From NCBI GenBank assembly GCA_016718155.1, contig JADKEH010000010.1:124001-188000 (forward strand): a DNA stretch of 64,000 nucleotides. Reading direction: 5' to 3'. Below, piece after piece: positions 27,084 to 35,057 of this stretch; the stretch's first letter is position 1, and the number at the start of each line of letters is the position of its first letter. The position numbers and the translations under genes are program-made. The notes beneath the pieces are model-generated. The model was given only the letters and a program-made list of their open reading frames with translations. It made no database searches and was not told the DNA's origin. Source of the stretch: Candidatus Rhodoferax randersensis (GTDB lineage: Bacteria; Pseudomonadota; Gammaproteobacteria; Burkholderiales; Burkholderiaceae_C).

Positions 27084-28121
27084 TCAAATGACCACGCGGT
27101 TGGCAACACGAACATCCGCGGCATCACGGCTTCGCTTCTGACGCCCGAGCCAACTGGTCCACCCAAGCCTGGAGCCCTGGCCCGAACCGAGGCGGGTAAC
27201 CGGAACTTCATCCTTCATCAGGATCAGCTCGGCATCCCAATCCAATTCATCACCCAACAACTGGCGCATCCACGCCTGCAAGGCCGGCCCCGCCGATCCC
27301 TGCGGCAGGAACAGGTGATACTGCGTCAGCGTCAGCGGCCCCAGATGCAAGCGAACCTGATGCTGGCGATCCCACACGCGCGCGCCAACCACCGCGCCCA
27401 GCCCCAGGGCGCGCGACACGCCACCTTGGCCCATTCGCGTCACCTCACGGGTCGGAAGGCTCATCCAGCGCCCGACCCAGGGTTCAAGCGCGACAGGCAC
27501 ACCAAAGTAGGCGCACAAGACTGCTTGTACCCCCTCGCTGTTGCGCACCTGGCGAATCAATCTCCCGGAAAAGTGCAGCCGGGCATCGTCATGCAACGCG
27601 TCCTGACCCTGTCGCGCCCGGGTGCCGATACCCACCAGCGCACCCACGTGGTTTCTAAAACGGTCTTCGCCCGGGCGATCCAGCGCCACGGCTGGACGTG
27701 CCTGCGCCCAGGCCCGGTACAAGTGCATTGAAAAGCGGTGCGTGAAACTGTCCAGGAACGCCAGCCAGGTTTGATCGCCATGATTGAGCGCGCGCCCCTG
27801 GATGAACTCACTCAGGTGCGTCGGCAGCGGACCGTTGGGACCGATGTAGCCGAAGAACTGCTGCCGCAATCGCGGGGGAGCGTGGCTGCTGGCCGGCTCA
27901 AAACGGCTGAATGAAGCGGGCGCAAAAGCCATTGACGGCTCTTGGCCGACACGGATCGGCTCCGCACTCGGCAACAAGGCCAGACCCCAGCGCGGCGTGG
28001 TGGCAGCCGCCGCCTCAAGCCGACGCAGCACGGCAAAGAAGTCGTAACGCCAAGGCTCGTCAGTCCATGGCGACAGGGCTTCGGCAACCCGCGCGGCTAC
28101 AAAATCGGGCGTGTTCCGCAT
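27084..28121 (-). CDS. tssG: TssG, T6SS baseplate protein
   Basis: A 345-residue TssG (ImpH/VasB). With TssF it forms the baseplate wedge that surrounds the VgrG spike and docks on the membrane complex. Family marks include the early WRYDFFAVLRRLEA segment, FGYIGPNGPLPTHLSEF and the GDQTWLAFLDSFTHRFSMHLYRAW block, then RNHVGALVGIG. The N terminus overlaps the tssF end by 25 bases, normal for this pair. The next gene, clpV, begins 49 bases downstream. Confidence 0.95.
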   Translation of the reverse strand: MRNTPDFVAARVAEALSPWTDEPWRYDFFAVLRRLEAAAATTPRWGLALLPSAEPIRVGQEPSMAFAPASFSRFEPASSHAPPRLRQQFFGYIGPNGPLPTHLSEFIQGRALNHGDQTWLAFLDSFTHRFSMHLYRAWAQARPAVALDRPGEDRFRNHVGALVGIGTRARQGQDALHDDARLHFSGRLIRQVRNSEGVQAVLCAYFGVPVALEPWVGRWMSLPTREVTRMGQGGVSRALGLGAVVGARVWDRQHQVRLHLGPLTLTQYHLFLPQGSAGPALQAWMRQLLGDELDWDAELILMKDEVPVTRLGSGQGSRLGWTSWLGRQKRSRDAADVRVANRVVI

Positions 28122-29998
28122 TGCGGTCTCCAGCGCATGCGCTCGCCCTTGCCGACGGTACGCAGCACCGTCTCGACAAAATGGTTAACCCCCACATGTC
28201 GTGCCAGATAACTCGACAGAACCGCGCCAAAGAGGAAGACCGAGTGCCCGTGAAACGCCATCTCTTCCACCTCCAGCGTAATCTCGAGTCCGCGGCCAAA
28301 AGCAATCGGTCCCGCCATGGGCAAACGCCGAACAGTAGGCTTCGACTTGACGGACATCAGGCCGCGCACCTGCCCCTGGCGCGCGGCATCGGCATGCACC
28401 GCGTACAACATTAGCATCTCGCGCAGGGCGGCGGCGCCTTGCTGTGCCGTGGCGTCTGCCAGTGACAGGTAGTTCAGCGCCAGATGGTCCACCACGCGCC
28501 AGCCCAGTCCCGCCGTCACCACCGGGGACACCGGCCGGGACGGGCCGCGCACCACCACCACCGCACTGACCGGATGCGCGTCGATGCAATCAAAATCGTT
28601 ACCCCTTCCGACCGGCATCAACAAGGGCAGATCACGATTGGTACACAGTGCCGTCACCGCCAGTTGACGCAATGAAGAGGAGTAGGGAGCCTGCTGGGGA
28701 TCGACCAGTTGCAGGTAGACCTCGGAGCCAATATGGCTGCTGCGGTTGCCTTGCGTGCGCTGACGCTCCGACAAGGTGCGCGGCTCACGGGTGGTGGTGT
28801 AGTAGGCTGGGTGGCTGTCGCGACTGCCATGAAAGGCCGCATAAAACGGTCGAAACGGCTGTTCAGCGGCGGCGCCGACCAAGCCACTGGTGCTCGGGTT
28901 GCCGTGCCCGACCACGTCGGTCACGCTGTGAACCTCGAAGTCTTGCGGCCGGGTTCGGTCCGGCACCAGGTGGAACTGATTCACCGCTTCGGTGATCACC
29001 ACCCGATCGAGCCGCTTGGCAAACAGGTTGACGGCGGGTACACAGTGCAGACGGATGTTGTCCACGGTTACCAACTTCTCCAGGGCGGCATCGCCGCGAG
29101 AGAACAACACCACCACTTCGAGCTCGGATGCCCCCACGCCCGACAGCGCCGATCGCAGGCCCGACAACTTGGCGAACTGAAAGCGTTGCGGAAAGGCGAA
29201 GTACTCTTGCACCAGGCGATAACCGGAGAAGCCGCAGGCCGTGGTCGGCAGTAACGCTTCGTCTTCGTGAAAACCGACTGGTTCAACATGGTCAGCCGAC
29301 AGGTGTTGCAACGCCCCGGCTGCGGCCCCGCTTGCCGAGAGCGGCTGCAGCATCACCCCGAGCGGCTCGCCCAGAAAGCACTCGTGCAACTGCCAGGCCA
29401 CGTCCTCCGCCCCGCCAAAATGAAGCACCAACTCGTCCAGCGCCAACTGGTCAAAGGTCAGTCCCGCAGTGGTCTTGAGCACAAAGCGCAAGCCGCCCCG
29501 AATGCGGCGCGACTGCGGGTGCTGGTTGAGCGCCAAGTCAGGGGCGTAGCTGAAGTACTGGGCGCGGGTCACTTCGAGCGGCCACAGACGCAAATCGGCT
29601 GCGGTGCGGAACTCGCAGTGGGTGTTCTGACCCACCGCCTGGCGAGAGCGCAAACCACTGCCTCGGGGCATCGAGGGGCCCACGCCCAAGCCGGCATCTT
29701 CAAGCTGGGGCTGGCATTGGACCACCACCATCGCGGGTGTCGGAGCCAGATAGTTGGGGTAAACAATGTCGAGCAAATGCCCGGTGAAACGCGGGAACTC
29801 GGCGTCAAGTTTCAGCCCCACGCGTGCAGACAGGAAGGCGGTCGCTTCGATCAGTCGCTCGACATAGGGGTCGGCAACCTCGTGGCCTTCGATCCCCAAT
29901 CGGTGCGCGATCTTTGGAAAGGCACGGGCAAACTCTGCCGCGTTCTCGCGGAAGTATCGCAACTCCTGCTCGTAAAGGCCAAGTAGTCTGGGGTCCAT
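28097..29998 (-). CDS. tssF: TssF, T6SS baseplate protein
   Basis: A 633-residue TssF (ImpG/VasA), the usual length. The N terminus MDPRLLGLYEQELRYFRE, the RLGIEGHEVADPYVERLIEATAFL block and the YPNYLAPTPAMVVVQ segment near residue 80 are family signatures, as are the later FPQRFQFAKL and DVVGHGN stretches. TssF occurs twice per TssG in each wedge. The gene lies 26 bases after tssE and overlaps tssG, which fits the conserved tssE-tssF-tssG order. Confidence 0.96.
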   Translation of the reverse strand: MDPRLLGLYEQELRYFRENAAEFARAFPKIAHRLGIEGHEVADPYVERLIEATAFLSARVGLKLDAEFPRFTGHLLDIVYPNYLAPTPAMVVVQCQPQLEDAGLGVGPSMPRGSGLRSRQAVGQNTHCEFRTAADLRLWPLEVTRAQYFSYAPDLALNQHPQSRRIRGGLRFVLKTTAGLTFDQLALDELVLHFGGAEDVAWQLHECFLGEPLGVMLQPLSASGAAAGALQHLSADHVEPVGFHEDEALLPTTACGFSGYRLVQEYFAFPQRFQFAKLSGLRSALSGVGASELEVVVLFSRGDAALEKLVTVDNIRLHCVPAVNLFAKRLDRVVITEAVNQFHLVPDRTRPQDFEVHSVTDVVGHGNPSTSGLVGAAAEQPFRPFYAAFHGSRDSHPAYYTTTREPRTLSERQRTQGNRSSHIGSEVYLQLVDPQQAPYSSSLRQLAVTALCTNRDLPLLMPVGRGNDFDCIDAHPVSAVVVVRGPSRPVSPVVTAGLGWRVVDHLALNYLSLADATAQQGAAALREMLMLYAVHADAARQGQVRGLMSVKSKPTVRRLPMAGPIAFGRGLEITLEVEEMAFHGHSVFLFGAVLSSYLARHVGVNHFVETVLRTVGKGERMRWRPQCGTRPIL

Positions 29999-30024
29999 GT
30001 CGTCGCACTGTTCGCTGCACTGGC

Positions 30025-30531
30025 TCAGCGGGAAATATCCTGAATCTCGATGCGTCCCTCTTCGAGGTCAATTCGACTTCTCATCAAGAATTCGAGCGGC
30101 ACCGGTTGGGCCCACAGCATACCGCGTATCAACAAGCCAACCCGGTTGTGGCTATCGAGCACCGGGCCATCCATGACCAATTCGACTTCCAGCGTTTTTG
30201 GCAAGATGCGCGGCTCGAAATTCAGGATCGCCTGACGAAAGGCTTGCTCCATGCTGCTGCGCTGCAAGGAGGACGCGAACTGCCCCGAAAGTGTTGGCAG
30301 GCCATAGTTCAGCACCGACTTGGCGGCCTGCGCGAACCGCTTGTCATCGAACGCGGGGCTGTGCCCGGTGGCGTTGAACAACCACCCCAAATCGCGCAAG
30401 ACAGCCTGGCGCAGCGCTTGTTTGGTCAGTACTTTTTTGTCGTCGCCCTCCACCTGTTCACCGGGCGCGCTGTCAACCAGCCGGTCCAGCAAAGAGGGTT
30501 GCAGGCGCTCTTGCGCCGTCAATTCAGCCAT
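30025..30531 (-). CDS. tssE: TssE, gp25-like baseplate protein
   Basis: A 168-residue TssE, homologous to phage T4 gp25, which starts sheath polymerisation at the baseplate. The protein starts MAELTAQERLQPSLLDRL, has the VLRDLGWLFNA and SVLNYGLPTLSG blocks and the family EPR motif in LNFEPRILP. I chose the ATG at 30531; eight codons of upstream frame would overlap tagJ further. The start overlaps the tagJ stop by eight bases. Confidence 0.95.
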   Translation of the reverse strand: MAELTAQERLQPSLLDRLVDSAPGEQVEGDDKKVLTKQALRQAVLRDLGWLFNATGHSPAFDDKRFAQAAKSVLNYGLPTLSGQFASSLQRSSMEQAFRQAILNFEPRILPKTLEVELVMDGPVLDSHNRVGLLIRGMLWAQPVPLEFLMRSRIDLEEGRIEIQDISR

Positions 30532-31333
30532 GTGGCGTCGTGGGGGCGTTTCCAAACGTGACCAGGCGCACGTCCATCAAGGCGTGCTCGCCAACGCTAC
30601 TGGACAGCACCCGCTGGCCAAGGCCGGTCCAGACATCCGGGCGGGACTCGACCCACTCGGTCTTGCGGGCCAATTGCACCTCACCATCGGGACTGTCTTG
30701 CGAACCTTCGTAGCGCGTGGGAATCAGCGCCAGGGCTTCGCCGCCGTTCTCGAACTGCAGATGGGCCGGCGTCCAGACACAGTCGCGCAGATCCTCGGGC
30801 GCCTCGATTTTGATCTCGGCGATGCGGGCAAACGGTATCCAGTAGTAGCGTGCGTTAACAAATGCTTCCAACACTGGCCCCAGGCGCATGTCACCATCGG
30901 CCAACCAGTCAAATGCGACGCCGTCGATCACACCAGGGGTGGCCGGCGCCGCATCAAAGGCACGCTGACGCAGGTTCTCCGCCAACTCGATTTCGCCCCG
31001 GCCGCTGCGCAGCAAGGATTCGATCAATAGCGCCAACCACTCGTCAGGCTGGCCAAACACCATGGGTGTGCGTTTGCCAGCAAAGACTTCGGCCCGCACG
31101 CCTTCGCAGCGGATGGCTTCACCGTAAACCTGCTTCATGGGCACGGCCAAAGCGTCCATCTCGGCGGCCACGGTCAGTTGGTTCAACGCGCGCTCCCATT
31201 GCCCCAGCACACACAGGAGTTGCGCCAGAAAAACACGCAGTTTGGTGTCGGCCGGCTTGGACCGAACTTGCTCGGTCAGCGCCTTGAGCGCTGCCACCGG
31301 ATCACCGCCCTTCAACAGTTCAGAGGCGGTCAT
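30524..31333 (-). CDS. tagJ: TagJ/ImpE, T6SS accessory protein
   Basis: A 269-residue ImpE/TagJ protein. The N terminus is a TPR-like helical domain (LLKGGDPVAALKALTEQVRS..., RVFLAQLLCVLGQWERALNQL), and the C-terminal ImpE part has FDWLADGDMRLGPVLEAFVN, YYWIPFARIAEI and the PARY-like PTRYEGSQDS segment. In Pseudomonas TagJ binds the N terminus of TssB and modulates ClpV recycling; the gene marks T6SS clusters of that lineage. It begins one base after the second Hcp gene and overlaps tssE. Confidence 0.92.
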   Translation of the reverse strand: MTASELLKGGDPVAALKALTEQVRSKPADTKLRVFLAQLLCVLGQWERALNQLTVAAEMDALAVPMKQVYGEAIRCEGVRAEVFAGKRTPMVFGQPDEWLALLIESLLRSGRGEIELAENLRQRAFDAAPATPGVIDGVAFDWLADGDMRLGPVLEAFVNARYYWIPFARIAEIKIEAPEDLRDCVWTPAHLQFENGGEALALIPTRYEGSQDSPDGEVQLARKTEWVESRPDVWTGLGQRVLSSSVGEHALMDVRLVTFGNAPTTPHG

Positions 31334-31334
31334 G

Positions 31335-31910
31335 TCAAGTCCTCGAGGCCAGTGAATCGGTGAAGGTGCGAACAGCTCCGCGTTTGCCGCTCGTTTGCTG
31401 GGGCGACGAGGTGATCTCGATTTCGCGGAACGTGAACTCCACAATTTCCACGGCTCCTCCCACGGCGCCACCCCCCAGCAAGGTATAGGTGCGTATGCGG
31501 GCTTGCTTGAGACCGATCTTCAAAATAGGCTGCGCGTCTTTGCTCAGCGCGTCGCCGCCCGCCTTGAAAGTGGACAAGTCAACCGTGATGTTGTCATTGG
31601 TTGCAAACATGCTGAGCATGGAAGCAGTTGCCGAATCGGTCGGACGGACTACTCGCAATGACGAATAGCGCCGCTTGCCCGTCGCCTGACCGGTGCCTTG
31701 ATCGGTCGGACTCAGCGCGGCAAAGTAATAACCGGTGACATCCATGCGCGGCTTGCTGTCCTCAAACACGCGGTCACTTTCGCCCTCAATCTGCCCCACG
31801 CGCTCACCCTTGACTTGCATCACGATATCGAGTGGATTGCTGTCACTGCGAACCAAGTCCAGTGTTCGCAGCGCCTCGTTTACATCCAAACCAACTGGTT
31901 CAAAAGACAT
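31335..31910 (-). CDS. Hcp-family protein, second copy
   Basis: A 191-residue protein that I read as an atypical Hcp-type (DUF796) protein: VTGYYFAALSPT near residue 58, the strand series RRYSSLRVVRPTD, NITVDLSTFKAGGD and the carboxy-terminal IVEFTFREIEI pattern match the Hcp fold. It is longer than the first Hcp (159 residues) and clearly different in sequence, so it is not a duplicate of it. AAGGAG lies five bases before the ATG. Its place directly before tagJ and tssE is where many clusters carry hcp. It could be a structural tube variant, a cargo-carrying Hcp, or a related secreted protein. Confidence 0.6.
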   Translation of the reverse strand: MSFEPVGLDVNEALRTLDLVRSDSNPLDIVMQVKGERVGQIEGESDRVFEDSKPRMDVTGYYFAALSPTDQGTGQATGKRRYSSLRVVRPTDSATASMLSMFATNDNITVDLSTFKAGGDALSKDAQPILKIGLKQARIRTYTLLGGGAVGGAVEIVEFTFREIEITSSPQQTSGKRGAVRTFTDSLASRT

Positions 31911-31964
31911 ATGAACTCCTTCGTTTCTATTCGTTCAATCGGCCCAGGGCTGTCTGAGCGCGGC

Positions 31965-32594
31965 TTACGCGCCCATGGACTCACTTAACCTTGATCCCGC
32001 GCGCCGGTAAATGGCCTGGTAGTCTCGCCTAGGGTCCTGCGCCGCCAAGGGCGCGCCCGTCAACACGGTGAACGCCCCACTCACGACGCGCAATGCGATG
32101 CGGCCCAGCTCCGGTGGCACCGCGACGTCATGGGCCGCACGGTACTCGCTCTGCACGGCCCGCACAGCCGCCAGCCGATGTGGCGACAAGCGTCCGAGTA
32201 GTCGAACGGACTCAAGTGGCATCGCCCGAACGGTGACAGAATTCCACGTCTGAACCACGCCACACATGGGGTCAAAGGGCTCGTCTTCGGGTTCCAGCAA
32301 GACATCAAAGGCGCCGGCCCAATCACACTCCGGCGCGGTCATCCACCCAATCCATTGGTCGGACCCCACGCATTGATCCAACAACAGTCCGTGCAGCGTG
32401 CGACCGACTGGCACACCAATCACAATTCCCTCAGCCCATGTCGGAGAAGGCAGTTTCGCCAGTGCCGAGCATCGGCGGTCAACCCAGTCTCTGATTGGCA
32501 CCAGTGAGCCCTCAAGACCCTGTTGGGACCGGGTCAACACCGCATTGCAAATGACCGGCCGGTCCGGGTCAGCCCCATCAGACTCGTTCGGCAT
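31965..32594 (-). CDS. Hypothetical T6SS-cluster protein, no family recognised
   Basis: A soluble protein of about 209 residues that I do not recognise. It has no signal or membrane segment. The middle is rich in Trp, Asp and Glu (VGSDQWIGWMTAPECDWAGAFDVLLEPEDEPFDP), a region suggesting a small folded acidic domain, and the C terminus is basic (RRDYQAIYRRAGSRL). I prefer ATG at 32594 because AAGG lies seven bases upstream; a TTG start at 32678 would add 28 residues and overlap the sigma-like gene by four bases. Coupling to that gene suggests the two act together, for instance as regulator and modulator, but nothing in the sequence proves it. Confidence 0.6.
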   Translation of the reverse strand: MPNESDGADPDRPVICNAVLTRSQQGLEGSLVPIRDWVDRRCSALAKLPSPTWAEGIVIGVPVGRTLHGLLLDQCVGSDQWIGWMTAPECDWAGAFDVLLEPEDEPFDPMCGVVQTWNSVTVRAMPLESVRLLGRLSPHRLAAVRAVQSEYRAAHDVAVPPELGRIALRVVSGAFTVLTGAPLAAQDPRRDYQAIYRRAGSRLSESMGA

Positions 32595-32674
32595 CTGATC
32601 GCCTTCGATCTCCCTCTGAATCTGACTCAGAGGTGGCCAAAGCTCTATCTGTTTCAAAATGTTTTCCTGGATGA

Positions 32675-33439
32675 TCAAGCATAAGACGCTTCTACCCCCA
32701 GAATTTTAAAAACCGCCAGAATCGCCGCCATGTTGTCGGGAGCAATCGGAATGCCCAACTCGTGCTGCACCCAGCTACCAATCAGAGTCTTGGCAAAGTC
32801 GCCCGGCAGGCCTTGTCGTTTGTGAACCAGTCCCAGGCGACCGGCGCGGTAGTGGTAGGACGCGATGGCGTGCCGTGCGGCGACGCCCGACAACCCGCCT
32901 TCGGCGTCACGCCCAAAGCTCTCGCACAGCAGCGTCCGCTCAGGGTTAGGCAAAGCTGCAATGAAACTCCGAGCCGCAGCGCTTACCTTGACCAAACTCA
33001 AGCCATGCTCAAGCAAGCTGTCTTCCAGGTTGTCACAACGGGGCAAGCATTCCTCCGCCTGGTTCTCCAGGGCCCGCTCCTCCAGGGCGACACGACGCCG
33101 AAAAGAGCTGGCCCGCATGCAGTCGATCAAGTAGCGTCGGAAATAGGCACACAGCGCAAAAGAGCTTGAGGGCGCGCTGTGACCGTCGTCGGGTGCCACA
33201 TCGGTCGGGTCGGGCGCGGAGCCAGTGTTATCGAGCCGCAGTATTTTGGAAAAGATGAACTGGGCAATCAACTCCTCTCGCCCCTCCCCCAAGGCCTGAA
33301 CTTCGGGTGGGCTGTAACCCTGAAGTGTCTTCTCGACCACCCAGTAGATGCGCCCGACTTCCTGCTCGGACAGGTGTTGACGTCGGCGCCACAGCGACGA
33401 CAACTCGCTGCACTCTTGCGCGCTCAAGGCTTCACGCAT
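32675..33439 (-). CDS. Sigma-70-like / HTH protein in the T6SS cluster
   Basis: A 254-residue protein with features of a sigma-factor-like or related helix-turn-helix protein. The first 140 residues contain a region reminiscent of sigma region 2 (ELIAQFIFSKILRL...FALCAYFRRYLIDCMRASSFRRR), and residues about 165-215 look like a region-4 type HTH (LPNPERTLLCESFGRDAEGGLSGVAAR, then HYRAGRLGLVHKR). The conserved tyrosine/arginine core is degenerate, so it may be an inactive or divergent sigma. It lies 20 bases after the MltA gene and overlaps or abuts the unknown 237-codon frame. A regulatory role for the T6SS is a guess. Confidence 0.6.
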   Translation of the reverse strand: MREALSAQECSELSSLWRRRQHLSEQEVGRIYWVVEKTLQGYSPPEVQALGEGREELIAQFIFSKILRLDNTGSAPDPTDVAPDDGHSAPSSSFALCAYFRRYLIDCMRASSFRRRVALEERALENQAEECLPRCDNLEDSLLEHGLSLVKVSAAARSFIAALPNPERTLLCESFGRDAEGGLSGVAARHAIASYHYRAGRLGLVHKRQGLPGDFAKTLIGSWVQHELGIPIAPDNMAAILAVFKILGVEASYA

Positions 33440-33459
33440 GATGAATCACCGTCGGTCCG

Positions 33460-35022
33460 CTATTGATCATCAACACACTGGTCTTCGGTTTCGACCAGGC
33501 ACTGCGACAGCTCTCGGCTGGTGCCGGCGCCCCGCGTCTTGGCCAGCGCACCGCCCGCCGCGACCTTTAGGCCGCGCGGCAGTAACACCCACATCTGCCC
33601 ACTGGCCTTCATGCGTCGCGCCTGGTTGGCGGCTTTGGGTCCACTGCCAAAAAAGTAGTCCGCGCGTACCGCGCCACGGATCGCGCCCCCGGTGTCCTGC
33701 GCAATCGTCAATCGGCGCATCGGTTTCCCGTCGCTCGGATCGCGGGTGGACACAAACACCGGGAAGCCTAGGGGCGTGCTGCGCGGATCGACGGCGATGG
33801 AGCGCCCCGCCGACAGCGGAAGGTTCATGGCCCCCATCGGTCCCGCGCCGGTTGGCGGGTTCTCCCGGAAGAACACATAGCTGGGATCCTTGATGCCCGA
33901 GCCGGTGATGCGCGAGTCGGCCCGACGCCCCGGCACCGCCACGCGGCCACCCGGCGGGGGCGCCACCAGCTTGAACCCCCGCGTGCGGGTTGGCGTTGCG
34001 TCGTCCTCGTCATCTTCCTGCGCGTCGGCGTCCAGTTCAACCAAGCCGCCACGCATCTTGACCGCCGGCTTCTTGCCGCCTGCCTGGGCTACGGCAGGCC
34101 TGAAAGGATGGCCATTTTGTTCGGCATAGGACAGGTGAATCGTCGCGCCGTCGGTTAGCTTGATTCGCCCCGCACCCTGCACCTGCATCTCGTACAGCTC
34201 CATCGCATCTTGCACAAACGCCAGCACTTTGGCATTGGGCGCGCCACGGGTTTCGATCTCCTCGCGGGTGTAGTAGGGCAACAGGCGTTTGCCGTCGATC
34301 CTCAGTCGGACTTTGCGGTCGGGTGAGTCAAACGCCAGCCTGGACAAGTCCAACAAGTAGATACCTGGCGCGTTCATGGTTCGGGTATTCAAACCGGTTT
34401 GAATGAGCACATTGCGTCCTTCGACCTTGGCCGCCACGGTGCTTGAAGCGGTGGCCTTGCTGACTTTGCGGACATCCAGCACAAGCATGTCTTCAGGAGC
34501 GCCGTAAACCGGATAGACGAAGGGTGCACGGTATTGGCGGCTCCCATTGATTTCCGGCTCGAAATAACCGGTCACCACCCCGTCAGCCTTGCTGCCGTCG
34601 TCACGCACCTGGTAAGGCGCAAATTCGTTTTCAAAGAAGGCGCGCACGCTGTCGTTGTTGGTGAGCCCGACGGTCCGGGCATGGTCACAAACCCTTTGCC
34701 ATTCACCACCCCGTGCGGACAGGACTGAACAGCTGCCGAGGAACGCCGGCCAGCTCTCAACCAGGTTGTCGGTCTTCCAACCCGGAAGCTTGTCAAAGGG
34801 GGTGGCCACGTAATTGGCCGACTGGGTCGAAAACGACGCCGCCTGACCCGCCGTGTTGGCCGCAGCGGGTTCCGACCCCGCAACCGGCGTGGCCGCGCTC
34901 TGCGCCGCACCGGGCAGCTGAATCTCCTGAGACGGCCCGGCGCAGGCCATCAACAGTGCCAGCCCCGGCAGCACAAGCCACCTGGTGTTAGCGCAGCGTT
35001 TGAATTTATGTAGCTTGTTCAC
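33460..35022 (-). CDS. mltA: MltA-type lytic transglycosylase, lipoprotein
   Basis: A 520-residue membrane-bound lytic murein transglycosylase A. GTG at 35022 has AAAGGAG nine bases upstream. The signal ends in a lipobox LMAC with Cys27. The MltA domain starts near residue 80 (GWKTDNLVESWPAFLGSC), has VTGYFEPEINGSRQY, and is followed by a 3D domain whose catalytic aspartate is Asp443 in AQDTGGAI, followed by the RADYFFGSG ending. MltA is normally about 365-400 residues; here an acidic insert (QEDDEDDAT) and a Pro/Arg-rich loop lie at about residues 320-365. T6SS clusters often carry a peptidoglycan-cutting enzyme that opens the wall for TssJLM assembly, and this copy probably does that. Confidence 0.92.
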   Translation of the reverse strand: MNKLHKFKRCANTRWLVLPGLALLMACAGPSQEIQLPGAAQSAATPVAGSEPAAANTAGQAASFSTQSANYVATPFDKLPGWKTDNLVESWPAFLGSCSVLSARGGEWQRVCDHARTVGLTNNDSVRAFFENEFAPYQVRDDGSKADGVVTGYFEPEINGSRQYRAPFVYPVYGAPEDMLVLDVRKVSKATASSTVAAKVEGRNVLIQTGLNTRTMNAPGIYLLDLSRLAFDSPDRKVRLRIDGKRLLPYYTREEIETRGAPNAKVLAFVQDAMELYEMQVQGAGRIKLTDGATIHLSYAEQNGHPFRPAVAQAGGKKPAVKMRGGLVELDADAQEDDEDDATPTRTRGFKLVAPPPGGRVAVPGRRADSRITGSGIKDPSYVFFRENPPTGAGPMGAMNLPLSAGRSIAVDPRSTPLGFPVFVSTRDPSDGKPMRRLTIAQDTGGAIRGAVRADYFFGSGPKAANQARRMKASGQMWVLLPRGLKVAAGGALAKTRGAGTSRELSQCLVETEDQCVDDQ

Positions 35023-35057
35023 AGCACCTCTCCTTTACGCGTCCATGCACGACGCAC

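Noticed and set aside
28097..28121. tssF/tssG overlap as a frameshift or misassembly
   Set aside because: Both proteins are full length with conserved ends; a 25-bp overlap is normal for this pair.
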